A DNA stretch of 64,000 bases from positions 3,660,501 to 3,724,500 of the forward strand of contig JACCIC010000029.1 in NCBI GenBank assembly GCA_018907035.1, given 5' to 3'. Within the stretch, counting starts at the first letter, position 1, and each line of letters opens with the position of its first letter. This stretch comes from Sycobia sp. Sy_11. Lineage: Eukaryota > Arthropoda > Insecta > Hymenoptera > Epichrysomallidae. Below are positions 1 to 13,526 of the stretch, piece by piece. The notes below the pieces were generated by a model. It was not told the DNA's origin. It made no database searches and saw only the letters and a program-made list of their open reading frames with translations. The translations under genes were made by a program, and so were the position numbers.

Positions 1-960
1 CAAAATTATTTGAGAATATTTTATAACAAAATTTATAGTATTTTTTAAATTATTTATATTAAATTAACGCATATTTTTATTTTGTATACTATTAAGTAAT
101 ATTCAGAAACATTTCTAAGTATTATTTATTTTATATTATTTATTTTAACAACAAATATTACCCATAATTATTGGAAGATTATTATATTTCATTTACTGAC
201 ATAATCAATAAGCAAACAATGAAAACTCAAAATTATATAATTCCTGAAATTGCAGAATTAGTTCTACTCTATATTTGAGTAATTAAAGTATGCCGCAGTC
301 CATTCATCCATCGATATACCAATGTCATACTTGTGAGATTCTTCATACAAGTCTCCCGAAGAAAGAAAATGAAACTGTAGAACAACTGAAAATGGAATCC
401 ACCAGCTTAAATACCTCACCGTAAATACTCTCTTATTTATCTTTTGATTAGATCGTGGATTTAATAAAATGCAAATGGTATCTTCAGGGCGAACTTTTAT
501 TAAACTGAATTCACTTCGAGCTCTTACCAGTGGGATACATATAAACGTGAACTACATGAAATTGGATAAATCAAAGGATGCTTCAGTCGAAATTTTCAAT
601 ATTGCCAGAGAAGATGGATACAAAGTGTTTTCGATTACAATTGAAAGCTTCGCGTAAGCTGAGCTCTCGATCGAGCCCACTGACCGCTATGCCGTTATTT
701 AAATTCCCGAATTAAAAATTGCTCTACAAAGAACGCTATTTAATCTATTGATGCGTCGAGTCCGCTTTCCAAAGGCAACGTTTAAAAATTCCTTCCTTGA
801 TAAAGAGCGACGAGCCACTGAGCTACTAGCAAAACACCGGGCCTGGGTTAGCCGTTCGAAAATCCAGGCGATCGCTCTTTGTCAGTGTCTTTTAATATAT
901 CAAAATTCCGAAATCCATCACTTGAAAATTACCCGCTCGATATTGTACGCCGTCGATCGA
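1..960. other. AT-rich intergenic DNA, no gene seen
   Basis: This stretch is AT-rich with scattered stop codons in all frames. Short open frames at 469-657 (+) and 748-978 (+) lack a signal peptide, any recognisable motif and splice context, and I treat them as chance. From about 650 onward the composition becomes more GC-rich, leading into the next island. Confidence 0.5.
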
Positions 961-1440
961 GTCCGCGGGACCGATTGACGACTATCCTCCCCGCCTAAGA
1001 GGGGATGGGCAAAAATTTTACCCTGCCTCCCTCCCTACTCTCCCCCCCTCTCTTTCGCTCTCTCTGTTTCTCGCTCTATTGACGATCCTATAAAATTCCG
1101 AGAGAGTTATCGAATTTTCCCATACGTGCCGGATCGTAGCCGCCGAGTCGCGTATATTATACGGCCGGTTAAATTGCGTTGTTGCGGCGCTCGACGACGC
1201 GGCCCGCGTGTATATTAAGTGGAAAAGATGACGGTTATACACGGATAGCGGTGATTTCACGGCTATTAAGGGGATGGGGCACGGTTTTGGAAACAATGCT
1301 TTGAGAAGTAAACGTTCCCCTGCGATGGTAATACAGCCGATGTGCTCGCTCTTTCGCATTAAATGCACGGAGAACGAGATATATCGTGTGAGCGCGGTCG
1401 CACGAATATTGGTGTACGCAGATTTTCGTCATTAAATTTA
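961..1440. other. GC-richer island, unassigned
   Basis: The segment is clearly richer in CG dinucleotides than its surroundings, and it starts with a pyrimidine-rich tract (about 1021-1076). Overlapping minus-strand open frames (1018-1368, 1235-1432) come from this composition and show no domain. Islands like this in AT-rich insect DNA can be promoters, conserved regulatory DNA or old transposon pieces. Nothing here separates these options. Confidence 0.35.
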
Positions 1441-4400
1441 TTATAACCGTCGCTGTTGCTCTCGATGCAATTGTTTATCCATCTGTTACAGATTTAAAAC
1501 TCAACTCATTGCTCAAATGTTCGAAAATAATCCCAGAGATTATTACAATAGCAAGTTTTATTAAAGATTCTAATTTACTTCCTGAGCAATAGTAATGTGA
1601 TTTAAAACCAAATAGATGAACAACTGATGTTCTGCGTAAAAATGACCAATATTTTATACGGGCTGATTGATTCAGGTAAAATGAATATAATTAAATATAA
1701 CTCTTCTAGCGGCAGTATGCTTTATTATTACGTTATATTAGAGTTTTACTGTCAATATATAATCAGAATGTTTCAGACCTTCAAAGGTTGCTCTTCGGAT
1801 AACAAATTAGAACATGTCAGAAGCATTTGATACTTTGTTTAATGTCATGCACTGCTAGAAAAGCTACACAGGTACACTATGAGAGGTGGGCCATTTAATT
1901 TAACCGAGAACCATTTCAACAATAGACAGCAAAGAGTTAAATTCAGTTCGTTACGTCTACTTAATATAAATACACCAGATCCACATATGGGAAAACTATT
2001 TTTCCTATAATAGATTACATACTGTAGTATTTTTATACCCCTTATTCCTTTTCTTATAATTATAACCTTACAATACTCTTATAACAATAAATAAGTAAAT
2101 ATAGAAATAATAAAGTAAATTAGAATTAAAAATTGTAAAGTAATAAAGTAACATTTCAGCTTATGACCGTCGAACCGAAACGAACTTTATTATTTTAGCT
2201 TTACATATTTTACAGAATTTATCGCGATACAGCAGTGAAGCCATACTGCAAACGCGAGGCTTGTTTTAGTTTTTCGGACAATCCTCTTTGTTATCGTAGC
2301 GTAAATACGTCGTTGATAACAAAATAAAAAAAAACAACAACAGAATAATAAATAAATGGAGAATAAAAAGATCGTACTTGAGTTCGGAGGTTAAAGTGGA
2401 AAAAAAGAGAAATATATTGAATTTACAAATCGCGAAAATGTGTAAAATGTTTCGAAAATAAACAACGCACGCGTGCGCGCGCACTTGTTTCCTTTGTTAA
2501 CCTTTGCGCCGGCGAGGAATTCATTTATTTGGCTTTTTTCCGCCTCAACGGGGATAGTCATAGGCAGTATATGTGTATATGATTGCATAGAGGCCAACGA
2601 GTTATTTCGCATTTCGTTTTTCCAGCTTATTGTTATGGCTTATACGGCAATGTATAGACAGATGCGAGTGCCGCGCTGTTCTCGTTCCCGAAATATGCTC
2701 AAAGGGGGGGACGGGGGAGGTTTTAATAAAACAAAATGTAAAAAAAACAGTATATACGAAGAGCGGCAGTGTTTAGTCGGATGAATCGCCGACTCTAATA
2801 TGGGATAGATATGTAATTACTATATATTTAATGTATTTGCCGTTAATAAGCGGTCTCGTGTGCAGAAAAAATCTATGATTAACTGGAACTGCTACAATAA
2901 CAAAATACTAAAATACTAAAAGATTCTAATATACTGCATGTACGAGAGATTACTATTATTGACAAGTTATCGTTACTATGCTTATGAAGTAAAAGTTAAA
3001 ATTTTCCTTGGTGAAGATTTATAATTAGCGATTAAATTGCAAAAATGAAAAATCGATGCATTCTGTTCAGTTTCTATGTACAAAACATAGGAAGCTTAAA
3101 ATAGTCTCAAAATATAACAATACGATAAGAATGAGACTGTGAGGATTCAACGAAGTCTTGATTAAACATATTAACATGGATGTGTATTAGACATAAATAC
3201 TATCCTTATGCTCGCGGACTCGCGGCTGCTTGACGGCACAAGTTGACAAGAATCCGTCAATCGAACTTTTCGGTGGCGCACTTTTGAAAGTACAGTGCCC
3301 GGTCTCGAATATTGCCTGGGCTTTTCGTTCTCCGAGAATCAGTTCGTACATATGCTTATATATTTTGTAAAGGAACTGCCCAGTCCTTAAAAATAGTAAA
3401 TACATATTTCGCGAAATAATTTGATACTACTGGCCATATTGCCCAAGTCAGTTTAATACACTCAGAGAAATTTAAAAGAAAGACTATATACTCAGTAATT
3501 AAGAAAATTACGTTAACTTTCTAGAAAAATTTATAAACGACAAGCTCAAAATTTACCAATAATCTGGTAAAATTTATTAGAAACTTTGGTATTCTTTTTA
3601 TATTAATAGTCTGTGTCGAAATCACTGAACAATATTTTAATTTTTACTAGAGAATTTTTTCCTGTGTAAAGCACTTTTTTATTAAATAAATATTTATTTG
3701 AAAACGTTTCGGTTACATTATTTCCATTCATATTTCTAGCATATTTTCAAAAATTTACGAATAGTTGAAGATAAAACAAGTCTGTAACTCAAAGCCGAGA
3801 TCAGTCAGGTGAAACTCTCTGTATTATGCATTAATAGGATTACAAACAAAGTAAACGAAACCTCATCAAATAAATGTTTTTGCATTAAAGAACTTGAAGA
3901 GTGAAATGGGTAGAATAAATTTATATCATGAAACTCTTAAAAAAAACTATCCCTATCTGCATCATATCATGAAAATAAATAAATAAATAATGTTCAAGAA
4001 TCGAAAGTCTATATTATAATTTTTATGTTTCTCCGCTTCAAAAAACATTATTCGCATGCACATTGTCCAAATCTATATTTTTCTAATATATAATTAGTTT
4101 ACAATCAAATATATTAATAGATTTATATATTTATAATTATAATATTAAAAATTGTACTTACATCGACTGTTTTGAATTAAATTAATAAATATAATAATCG
4201 GTCTTTCTAATATAATATATTAACTGCCCTGTGAAACTGTCCTTTATACTGTTCATTAACAGCCTCCAAAGAATCTGAAATAAAACTTATTACTAAAAAT
4301 AAATTAAATTAAAAATTAAAAATAATAAAATAAAGTAATAAAATAAAATAAAGTAAAAATAATAAACTATATCCTAGGATAGTGAAGGATAATCTGACTG

Positions 4401-4528
4401 GCTCCACCACATTATTTTCTCCTTCGAAGTCCGACGTTTGAACTGCTACGGTTCATCCACAAGAACTAAACTAAAATAAAAAAAGAGTTTATTTTATTAT
4501 TAATAAAATAAAAAAAGAGTTTATTGTA
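1441..4528. other. AT-rich intergenic DNA, no gene seen
   Basis: Over 3 kb of AT-rich sequence holds only short open frames without motifs. A purine/pyrimidine-skewed section at 2290-2480 ends in a short CG-alternating run (about 2466-2482). An A-rich, simple-sequence-like section lies at about 4270-4520. I see no transposon termini or RNA gene. Confidence 0.45.
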
Positions 4529-4599
4529 TTATAATATATTATAGTATAAAGACTGTAAGAGGATAAGATGAGAAATTCCCCCAACCCATAAACATATGA

Positions 4600-5620
4600 A
4601 TACAGAAAAGCAAAATTCAAAGAATCTCACTTTCCATATGCATTTCATTTGGCGCAAATTTGCCCTATAGAATCGTGTATATACAGAGACCAGCCGATCG
4701 AAGCAGAAACAAAAGATCGAGTCCCAAGCAAGGGTCAAGACTTCCTTCGCGCGTTCTAGTGTGTACAAAATCGGAGCAGCCTCGCGCCGCCATCGGGTTC
4801 TACGCGCTAAAGCGAAGGACGTGTAATATAAGAACGGGGAGGTGGGAGAGCGCGCGAGCTCGTTGTAACTCGCGAGAATGCAGAATTCAATTTCGAATTT
4901 CGAGTCGAATTCGGGCCGAGAAGCGTGAAACTGCGGAAGAGAGACGGGGAAGGGGGGAGGAGGGTAAGGATTTGCCGAGGCGCGCGACACGGGGCAAGGG
5001 CGTGTGTATAGCTCGGGAATTCGAGAGGTGTGAGCAACGCGCGCGAATTCCACCCCCCCCCCGCGTGTCTTGTCGGAGAGAATGAGGTAACGGCAGGGAG
5101 AGGGTGGGGGTAGCGTGAGCTTCGCGAGAGCCGTAGGGATAACACGAGAGAGCCCCCCCCCCGCGCGTTTCAATTTCAATTTGCATCTCTGAGCTCTCCC
5201 CCCCCCTTTGCCGCTCGCACTCTAGTCCTCTCTGAATTTCTCTCTCTCTCTCTCTCTCTCCCTCTCTCCTTGGTCGTCACCTATCACTGCCCTCGCCCCT
5301 ATAACAATAAGTACACTGCCGTACTCTCAACTTTCACCTGTCAGAAATCGCTACGATCAAAGCGCGCTCGCGCGACAAAAGGCGATTTTTCGCGCTTCTC
5401 CCGACCATTTTGCTTCCTTTTTCTTTTCGTTTCCTTCTTTCCGCCACATCGCATCGGGCGACGCGGATTTCCCCTGTTCGCCTCGCTCGCGGCGCTCGTG
5501 AAACTCCTTCGTATCGGATGGATTCAAAGCTCCCTCTCCGCCGCGATATCGAAAATTTTTGAGACCGAGACAGTGGCGAAATCCACCAGAGGAAAAGCCT
5601 GAAATTGCATTTTTTTTTGC
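4600..5620. promoter_or_regulatory. CpG-rich island, possible promoter or 5' exon
   Basis: About 1 kb is strikingly GC- and CpG-rich compared with its AT-rich flanks. It contains many CGCG runs, several C8-C9 homopolymers (about 5049-5060, 5152-5162, 5199-5206) and a TC-dinucleotide tract at 5239-5268. Open frames run through on both strands (for example 4529-5179 minus, 5270-5602 plus), but their translations are low-complexity arginine, proline and serine and fit no family. In insects such islands often mark promoters or 5' untranslated exons. A promoter here is an inference, and no TATA or initiator motif was located with confidence. Confidence 0.35.
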
Positions 5621-6758
5621 AGAGCTAAAAGAATTTGTTGGATGACCTGATTAAGAAATGAGAAGACGTTCATCCTTTTGGCACTTATGACAACTTGATT
5701 TCGATTTATCTCTATACTGATAAAATGCGTCGGTTCATTCAGAAAAATCAGATAATAAAATTATAACATTTATAAATTACAAGGGAGAATTAAAAAAAGA
5801 ATTAGATCAAACTTCGGACGAAATATAGGAGAACCTTTAATTAATTCGTATGAAGAATAGTACCTTGACGCAAGAGAGAAGAATAGACATTTTCCGACGT
5901 GGGTTTGTTTACCCGAGTTCGAGCCTGCCTCTGCTGTCTTATGTCACATACTATTTTCCTATAAGAATCGTTTTTTTCCTATGCTAGTTATACTTTATTT
6001 ATTATAAAACGGGCAGATACATACATCGACGTAAAAAACAGGACTGCGCTCGCTCGGAAATACGTTTACCCGTAAAAAAAATTTAATCCATCGAAAGTGA
6101 AAAAAAATATAATATCGTCGATTTTCTGCTAAGGTTTTTTCTGCACATTCTTTAAATCCGATTAGCCCACAATATTAATAAGGTTCTTAATGAATACTGC
6201 TTCTTACATGAATAATATTTGCAACTATAGCGAAAAGATAAATTCAGTTTAACGAATTTTTTTATAAAATGAATAATGTGTAACCGTGCTACATTTGTTA
6301 TTATATTAACTATTATTAGTATTTTGTATTTGTTATTATATTATATTAACTATTATTAGTATTTTGTATATTAACAATTATTCTGTAACACTAATAACAT
6401 TTTTACAGTTACGTTGATGAGATGTAGGTCCTAACCGTTTATTCATAATCCATTCCTAAAATAAAATTAAAATTATTTTTAATAGCATAAGGGACGGTGT
6501 ATTTTCGTATAGAATTAATTGAAACGCCGAAGATTAAAACTAATATTGCAATTTTATATTACTTATACGTAACTAAAAATACGAATATTATTAAAATTGT
6601 CTCATACTACAATAACATCAAATAAACGAAATAATTCGTATGTGATTTAAGCACATATTTAAAAAAAAAGATAAGCACGCATCAGAGCCATTCATATATA
6701 CAGGCCCTACTTCTAGCGGATCCAGCTTTAAAGAGAGCTGGTATTTGATACTGTCTAT

Positions 6759-6762
<4 letters not shown>

Positions 6763-6814
<52 letters not shown>
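6763..6814. repeat. (AT)n microsatellite
   Basis: An uninterrupted AT dinucleotide run of about 52 bp. The minus-strand open frame across it (6618-6854) gives an alternating Ile-Tyr stretch and is not a gene. Confidence 0.95.
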
Positions 6815-6819
<5 letters not shown>

Positions 6820-8097
6820 AACCTTTTCAGCTCAAACGTCTTTTCGTATTTCATATTTTTTTTATTAACTTTTTCATTCGTATAAATTAAAGCAACATGG
6901 ATTTCAACGTTCCTGTTTAGAATTTACGACGAGCATATAACCGCCATTTTTATTAACGGTAAGATTTCAAAGATTTCAAAATTGCATCGCTCCTCCGCCT
7001 GCAGTATTTCACGGGAATTTATACTTCTCGAATCGCGGAAGAACTGTGGGTTTAATATCAAGTTTCTTAAGGGTGAAACTTATGTTCGTTAAAAGGAAAG
7101 CCCTTTTCCGCAACGATCTATAGTTGAATTACACGTATACATAATACTCGATATTTAAAATGTTAAATATGATATTTGTAAAAACAACGCTTCCACAACA
7201 GGATCAATGTTCGTATAATAATACACACATTCTCAAATAAGTAGACAACGCGTGAAGAATTATATTTTTTCTGAAAATTTCGCCACGCAATTACAATATT
7301 AATTGAATAAAATGAAATATTAAAATATAATCGAACATTTGGCTAAATTCAATTTTTTGCCGTTACCCAGTGAAACGTATAAAGGGGGCAAACTTAATTT
7401 TACGTTCGACTTGCGCCAATTTGACACTGGAGTACCAGTCACAAAGCTGTCGAAGCGTAAAGGCCGTGTGTACTTGAAATAAAATCTTGAGAAACCCTTT
7501 TAATCAAATGGTGTGAAAAATTACTCTGAAGGAGTGACATTCCCTTTAGTCAATAAATAACACATTAGTCAACATGAGAAGAGAAAGAGAGAGAAAATAT
7601 TTTTTAGCAAGAGATACAACTTATCTTTGAAAGAAAAATATAATGAACTATCTTTTAAGATTTTTATAAATAATATAGTTAAAGACGAAAGTTTGAAGAT
7701 TTATAATTACTATGTTGTGGAACTGTAATTAAAAACAATATTCTTTTAATACAAGAATAAAACATTTTTCTTTATTTATAAAGATATGATGTAGAATATA
7801 CCAAAAATCGCTCCTTTATATTCACATACTCTAATGCCGGATAAAAGAAGGAAGCAGATCATATCGATATAAGATAAAAAGTACACCGAATAAGGGAAAG
7901 TATCCCGTACTGGAAAAATTATTCGAAACCCAAAGAAATCGGCTCGGTGCAAATAATGTCCAAAAATAATCTCATCCGTGCCGTATACAGCGGGCTTTTC
8001 TTTACTGGCAAACTTCTGCAATATCGCGAGGCAAGACGGCTCATAGTCCAACAATGCGATCGATTCCTGTCTCCCAATGTACCATCTACACACATAC

Positions 8098-8100
<3 letters not shown>

Positions 8101-8150
<50 letters not shown>
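8101..8150. repeat. (AT)n microsatellite
   Basis: An uninterrupted AT dinucleotide run of about 50 bp. It creates spurious Ile-Tyr open frames on the + strand. Confidence 0.95.
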
Positions 8151-8157
<7 letters not shown>

Positions 8158-10099
8158 AGTTATATTATTTATTTAGATACTGATATATCGGGAATTGGAG
8201 ATATCGTCAAGGTTATTACAGATCTGTCGACAGCTTTAGCAATAAGCCCATAACCATGTTATTTATTAACGAATTTTCCAGATCGACAACGTTCCGGACT
8301 GGGCCACTTCCGTCTCAAATTTTTACCATCAAGCACCAGCAGTGTCAGTACATAGATCTCGTGAAAGGCATTTCAGATATTATACGTAATTTTTAAATTC
8401 GACGCTTTCCGCCGGAAATTCCAACTCGACGCGTATAAAATTTCGCCATCAGATTGCTGATCGATATTCAAAAAATGAAAAAAAAAAAAATAAATCAATA
8501 CCCTCCAACAGCTGCTGTCACGCCTCGAGATAAATTCATTGAATCGATGAACATTGTAGCGGACACTCGTCGCACTCAAGTGAAAGAAAAAGAGCACTCT
8601 TTAAGGTACTCTACGATCGCCTTGTTCCTGACCCGTGAACGGAATAACGATTTCTTTCTCGGCAATAATTTATCGGAAATTGCGCAATGTAACGCAAAAA
8701 TATGTCAAATACACTATATAAATCGTTGGGAACGGATTTTATGCCGAATCATCGATGCGAAAATCGATTTGGTTTAATGGATTGTTGAAAATAACGAAAG
8801 GGGTATATACAGAGGCAAAAAGTTCTGAGATAATATTTTATAGAAGAGAAGCTGCAACGATGATTGATAAATATAGTAACGAACTTTACTTGGATTTGCC
8901 GAATGAACGAAGCATAGAAAGAGACTGGGAGAAAGCTACGATGTAAATTAGTATCGCATATAATACCTAAGATTCGAAAGGGTATTAAAGAATTTGGAAT
9001 ATTCAAAACAAATTTCAAAGTGTTTGATTTAAATATGCATCTTAACATCTTTCAATCCAAAGTTGGCTAGAATAAAAATTCACTTATATCGATATATCAT
9101 CGGTAGATTGAAAATGATGAATAAGGCGCTAAAAATATCTGGAATATTTCGGTAATACGTTATACTGCATTTTCAGAAGAATTCGAGACAAACTTTCATA
9201 ATTGTATAAAATGACTGTCACTTAATTAATATAACTAACGTTTATATTAATTTGGGAATAATTGAGTATTTGATGTTACGATGCAAAACATCACATATGA
9301 TTTTAACGAAGCTTCGGACAAACGCAAGTCTTCTGAATACAACCGAGAGGGAATTGGATCGTGACGTTCATAATACTATTTAAAGATTCAAGATTAGTAG
9401 AAAATTTAATTATTTTCAGAATAATTAATGTATCTATATATACCAATTCACTTCAATTCACAATTATGACAAATAGATAAAATATAGCTAATATACAGTC
9501 AGAAAGCAAATAATAATGTATTTATGCATTAACTATTATTGGAAATTTTCAAATATGAATATCTCCATATTTGACATAGAACACAAATTTATAGTTAATA
9601 AATCATATTTCTGACGAAAATTTGTCAATAACCATAGTTTCATATCAAAATATAGGTCGGAACATTAATAAATTTTAATTAAAGTTTATTTATTCATAAA
9701 TCTATTTTATATGTATTTAATATCAATAACGGAGTCTATATCGTTTATTATTATATAATAAGATATATAATAATCATAGGGTCTAATTTTGTTTTAAATG
9801 ATATCAATAAAATATATTATCCTATATTGAAATCATACATAAAACCATCTATATAAAATTCTAGAATCAATAACTAGCTTAACTTTTTTCAGAACTATAT
9901 TGTTGAACAATATTTTCGAACGGTACACGTAGTTCCCCCATCCCTTTCCTCTATCAATAACTATCACTATTTTCTAATTACAAAATGCGAGATATTTTAC
10001 TGGATCTCTGTGCGGACATCGATTTCCAAAGCGAGTAAAAGTATCTTCTATATGTGAAACGAGAGATGTAGCTGTGCACCAAAATAAATATGACATTTA

Positions 10100-10845
10100 A
10101 AATTGAGACTTCCGAAGGACTTGGGCCGTTATCAGGCATCTTCTGTAGTTTCCAGCCATCTTCAGCTGTCCGCAGGCATCTTTAGTCATATTCAGATATC
10201 CATAGGTATTTACAGCAGTTTTAAACCCCGTTTAGATCGACAGATATCTTCGTTGTTTTCTAGTATCTTCAGCAGTCTTCACCCGTATTCACCTGTCCTC
10301 AGGTATATTCTGCGCTCTTTGGTTTTCTTCAGGCATCTATTGTTTTTGTCCTTCATCTCCAGGCATCTTTAGGCCTCTTTAGCTTTTTGGAGCCGTGATC
10401 ACGTATCGTAAGCCATTTTCAGTCACTTTCATACATCTTCATCTCAATCGTCTTTAGGCATTGTGAGCACTTTTTCAACCGATTTTCGTTACTTTCAGTT
10501 ATCTTCAGACACGTTCAGCTGTACCTAGGCGCTTACAGACATCTTCAGTTGTTTTTAGACATTATCGCGCATATTTAGGTATCTTAAGCCACTACCACTA
10601 CTTTTGTCTGAACTGTTCTCAAGCATATTCAGTCACGTTCAGCCGTATTCAATTGTGCTCTAGCATCTTCATTCGTATTCAACAAATTTCAGTTATTCTT
10701 CAGGCATCATTAGTCGTTTTCAGATATAGTCAGTCAGCCCAAGCTATTTTGAGCCATCATTAGTCGTTATCAACTGCTTTCAAGCATCTTCAAAAGTTAT
10801 CATCCATGGTTAGCGGTTTTAAGTCGACATCAGTTACTGTAAAGG
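10100..10845. repeat. Degenerate 10-bp-period minisatellite
   Basis: About 75 consecutive imperfect decamers are seen, with a consensus close to CTTCAGNCAT. The core TTCAG/TTTAG recurs at 10-bp spacing through most of the tract, with occasional one-base slips. No two neighbouring units are identical, so the array is old or was never homogenised. An open frame at 10103-10372 (+) reads through it with His/Ser/Ile-rich repeats. I regard that frame as a by-product, because 10 is not a multiple of 3 and the frame closes after 89 codons. Confidence 0.8.
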
Positions 10846-10919
10846 ATAGGCTTAAGTGAAGGTATAATTTTAAGAAAAATTTGTATTAACGTACTATAAT
10901 GCGTTTATTAATGTAAATT

Positions 10920-11375
10920 TCAAGTGCGAGAGTAGTGTATCGAGTCAATAAGCGAAACAAAAAGAAAGAGAGCTTTGCGGTGTTCGCAACGCCTTATATA
11001 TCCGCGCGCTCCTCTCGTGACGGCCGCTTCGCCGTCGGCGCTCGAGCATTTTCGCCAGCCCGAAAGGAGTCGAATGCTTTACAAAAGGCGCGCATTTTCG
11101 TACATCGTGACAGCAAGAAAGAGAAGGGCAATGGGAAGGCGAGTATTTCCTCGAAATGAAAATTATAAGTGAAAAAAGAAAGAATTGCTCGCTGCATACC
11201 TCGCAGCCAAAACGGCCTAGGTTCGACCTAAAGGTCTTACCTTACACGTGAAACCCTATATCTCAAGACCAAGTCTCGCGGTGGGTCAGACAGCCTCGAG
11301 GGACACGAAGTAGCCTCGAGCTGGGGCTACACAGCCGTGATTGCCAAGCGATCACGCTAGAGCGAGTCGCCCACG
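10920..11375. other. GC-richer island, unassigned
   Basis: This CG-rich segment follows the minisatellite. It has overlapping basic open frames (10935-11159 and 10975-11172 plus, 10994-11197 minus) without domains. The 11270-11370 part contains CCTCGAG twice and several short dyads, and may be the end of an unidentified mobile element. Confidence 0.3.
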
Positions 11376-13260
11376 AGCGCATCTTTTTAATGACATTTTA
11401 TTTTGTTTAAATTTACATTTAAATGCAGTAATATAATTTCATTGCCCTTTTCTTTCCGATCTTTCATCATCGTATTTTTGTGTACAAAGTTTATTCGGCG
11501 CATGTTCGAGCACACACGTACTCTATATCGCTGTACGACGCGCTCGAAAACTTCGCAGAAGCGCGCTCGCCTCTGTTTACAATTTTGCCATTTAATTGTA
11601 CTTACGGCTTTAAAGTCATTCAATTTTGAACATATGAGATAATCGGTGACTACATTTTTATTTAATCATTCAATTTCTTTTCACACGCGCGTCGTAAACA
11701 ATCGTCGCTTAACACATTTCTCGTTTAGCAATTTCATTTCTTACATTGATTACGCGGAATCAGGTAGAAAAATGCAAAATATATACATTTTATTTTTATT
11801 TATAAATTAAATTTTATATTTGCGCACAACTAATCGTCTTTGTGTTTATCCTATAACAATGTTCCGAACTTTCGGTGAACTGTATACATTGTTAGCCTCA
11901 AATAACGAGAACGCAAAATAAATAAGTACATTTAATGATTTTAAGAATCATCGGATTCCGCTAATAAATAAATTTGAAATTTCTCAGAAACTATAAGCTT
12001 TTAAATAACCTATTCAATCTTTTTTTTTTGAATCAGCGTTTATATTTTATCATTTTTATATTATCATTATTAATAAGAACGGAGAAAGAACAAAAATATA
12101 TAAATCGTATTTAAATAAAAAATCTTGATTTTTAACAGTTACTTTCAGCCATCTTCAGCTGACCGCAAGCATATTCAATCATTTTCAGCAGTTTAATGTA
12201 GAATAATGTATCTGATCTAATAATATGTCCAATAGTTGCTGAAATAATAAAAGTTACGATTGTATGTTGCGACATTCAACTGCAAACGGTAGACATCGAA
12301 AGACATACACATATAAAGCTAGGAAATATGTTGATCACCCCGTCCTTGTCAAAAAGTGTCTCTTAATAACTACAGCTTTTATTAAAATTGCACATATTAC
12401 CAACCTTGTAATTTTAACATTTTTCCGCATCTGATATTTTGCTGCCCTGTCCTCCCTCTTAAATCATGGATTTTCCATTTGAAACTTAGAATATTCAAAT
12501 CTGCTAATGATCATTGTTTCTAAAATGGAATAACCGTAGCGATAATATCTAAATGAATATTTCTCATTTTTAAGTCTTAAGTTATGAAATTCTCCTTCTA
12601 TAATATTAGTTTCAATTTCCTTAAGTTTTCAATTCTGAAAATTCATATTTTCTTCCAGAATTTTTATTTCTATCGACAATAACAATATTCACATAATGCA
12701 CTATTCTTCACAATAGGGACATAATTTGAAAAAATTAAATATCCTTGGATAGTTTAATTTTGAAGTGTACATTTAAGTAGTGTAGTTTTGTATCATCAAA
12801 TTGCTGCATGTGTTTTTATTTCTGGTTTTCCGTACAATGATTTTAACTATGTCTGATTTTACCAGAGCTACCAGATACCATTCAACGTCCCTGTAAGTTA
12901 CAGTCGCAGGTTTCATTATTTCTACATTTGGTAAATTAGGATTGATAATCGTAGCGGGATATTTTATAAACAACCGTCATTCTCATCAGTAAAGTCTGAA
13001 AATTTTCGCCAGTCTTGTGCAATATGTCACGTGATGTTATGACGGTCAAATTTTACCCTCCCTTAAAGAAACATCAGTATTTGATCGACTAAATTGTCAC
13101 TGTATCAACTTTGTAAAACGTTCAAGATCTTATACAGATATGGATTTATGCAAGTACTGAGAAAGGAATGCATATACGTAATTACATTTTTAATCCCTTT
13201 ATCTTCTGAAAAAATATAGGAAAAATAACAACATTCTAACATACATTATCGGCTCTCATT
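11376..13260. other. AT-rich intergenic DNA
   Basis: No gene is seen. A short stretch at about 12130-12195 repeats the decamer motif of the 10.1-10.8 kb minisatellite and is listed separately. Other open frames are short and motif-free. Confidence 0.45.
12130..12195. repeat. Satellite echo of the 10-bp minisatellite
   Basis: Six to seven decamers of the same family (TTTCAGCCAT, CTTCAGCTGA, then a CGCAAGCAT variant) reproduce the order seen near 10150-10190, about 2 kb away. They look like a dispersed fragment or a second seed of the same array. Confidence 0.65.
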
Positions 13261-13457
13261 AATATAATGTATATTCAAAGTTTGCTTTTTCCCCATAATT
13301 GTACAAGGGCTATCGCTATTGTTTTTCCTCTCGGAAAGAATGGAATCTACCTGAATTTTTCATGTAGGTACCATGTATGGATATGTGGACATTACGCACA
13401 TACTTTTGTGAAGATACGTACGCGCGCGCGTGCGTGTGACTTAGAGAGCGAGAGAGT

Positions 13458-13465
<8 letters not shown>

Positions 13466-13525
<60 letters not shown>
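13466..13525. repeat. (GA)n microsatellite
   Basis: A GA dinucleotide tract of about 60 bp, preceded by a degenerate GA-rich lead-in from about 13441. It produces a false 161-codon open frame (13267-13752) with an Arg-Glu repeat. Confidence 0.95.

Positions 13526-13526
<1 letters not shown>

Larger units (their letters stand above)
5621..9990. other. AT-rich intergenic DNA with TA microsatellites
   Basis: No convincing coding region is seen. It holds a tandem duplication of about 40 bp at about 6295-6369 and two long (TA)n tracts, listed separately. The section 8260-8800 is somewhat richer in GC and carries overlapping open frames on both strands (8454-8777 plus, 8373-8597 minus) with no recognisable domain. 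Confidence 0.45.

Noticed and set aside
4529..5179. 216-codon minus frame (and overlapping frames on both strands) in the CpG-rich island
   Set aside because: Several frames on both strands are open at once because AT-rich stops are rare in this composition. The translations are low-complexity with no motif.
5270..5602. 110-codon + frame at the end of the CpG-rich island
   Set aside because: No signal peptide, domain or paralogue. Basic, Phe/Arg-rich composition follows from the base composition.
10103..10372. 89-codon + frame with His/Ser/Ile repeats
   Set aside because: It reads through the 10-bp-period array. The period is not a multiple of three, and the frame closes inside the array.
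10103..10845. CRISPR-like array
   Set aside because: There is no repeat/spacer alternation, the period is 10 bp, and the window is eukaryotic.
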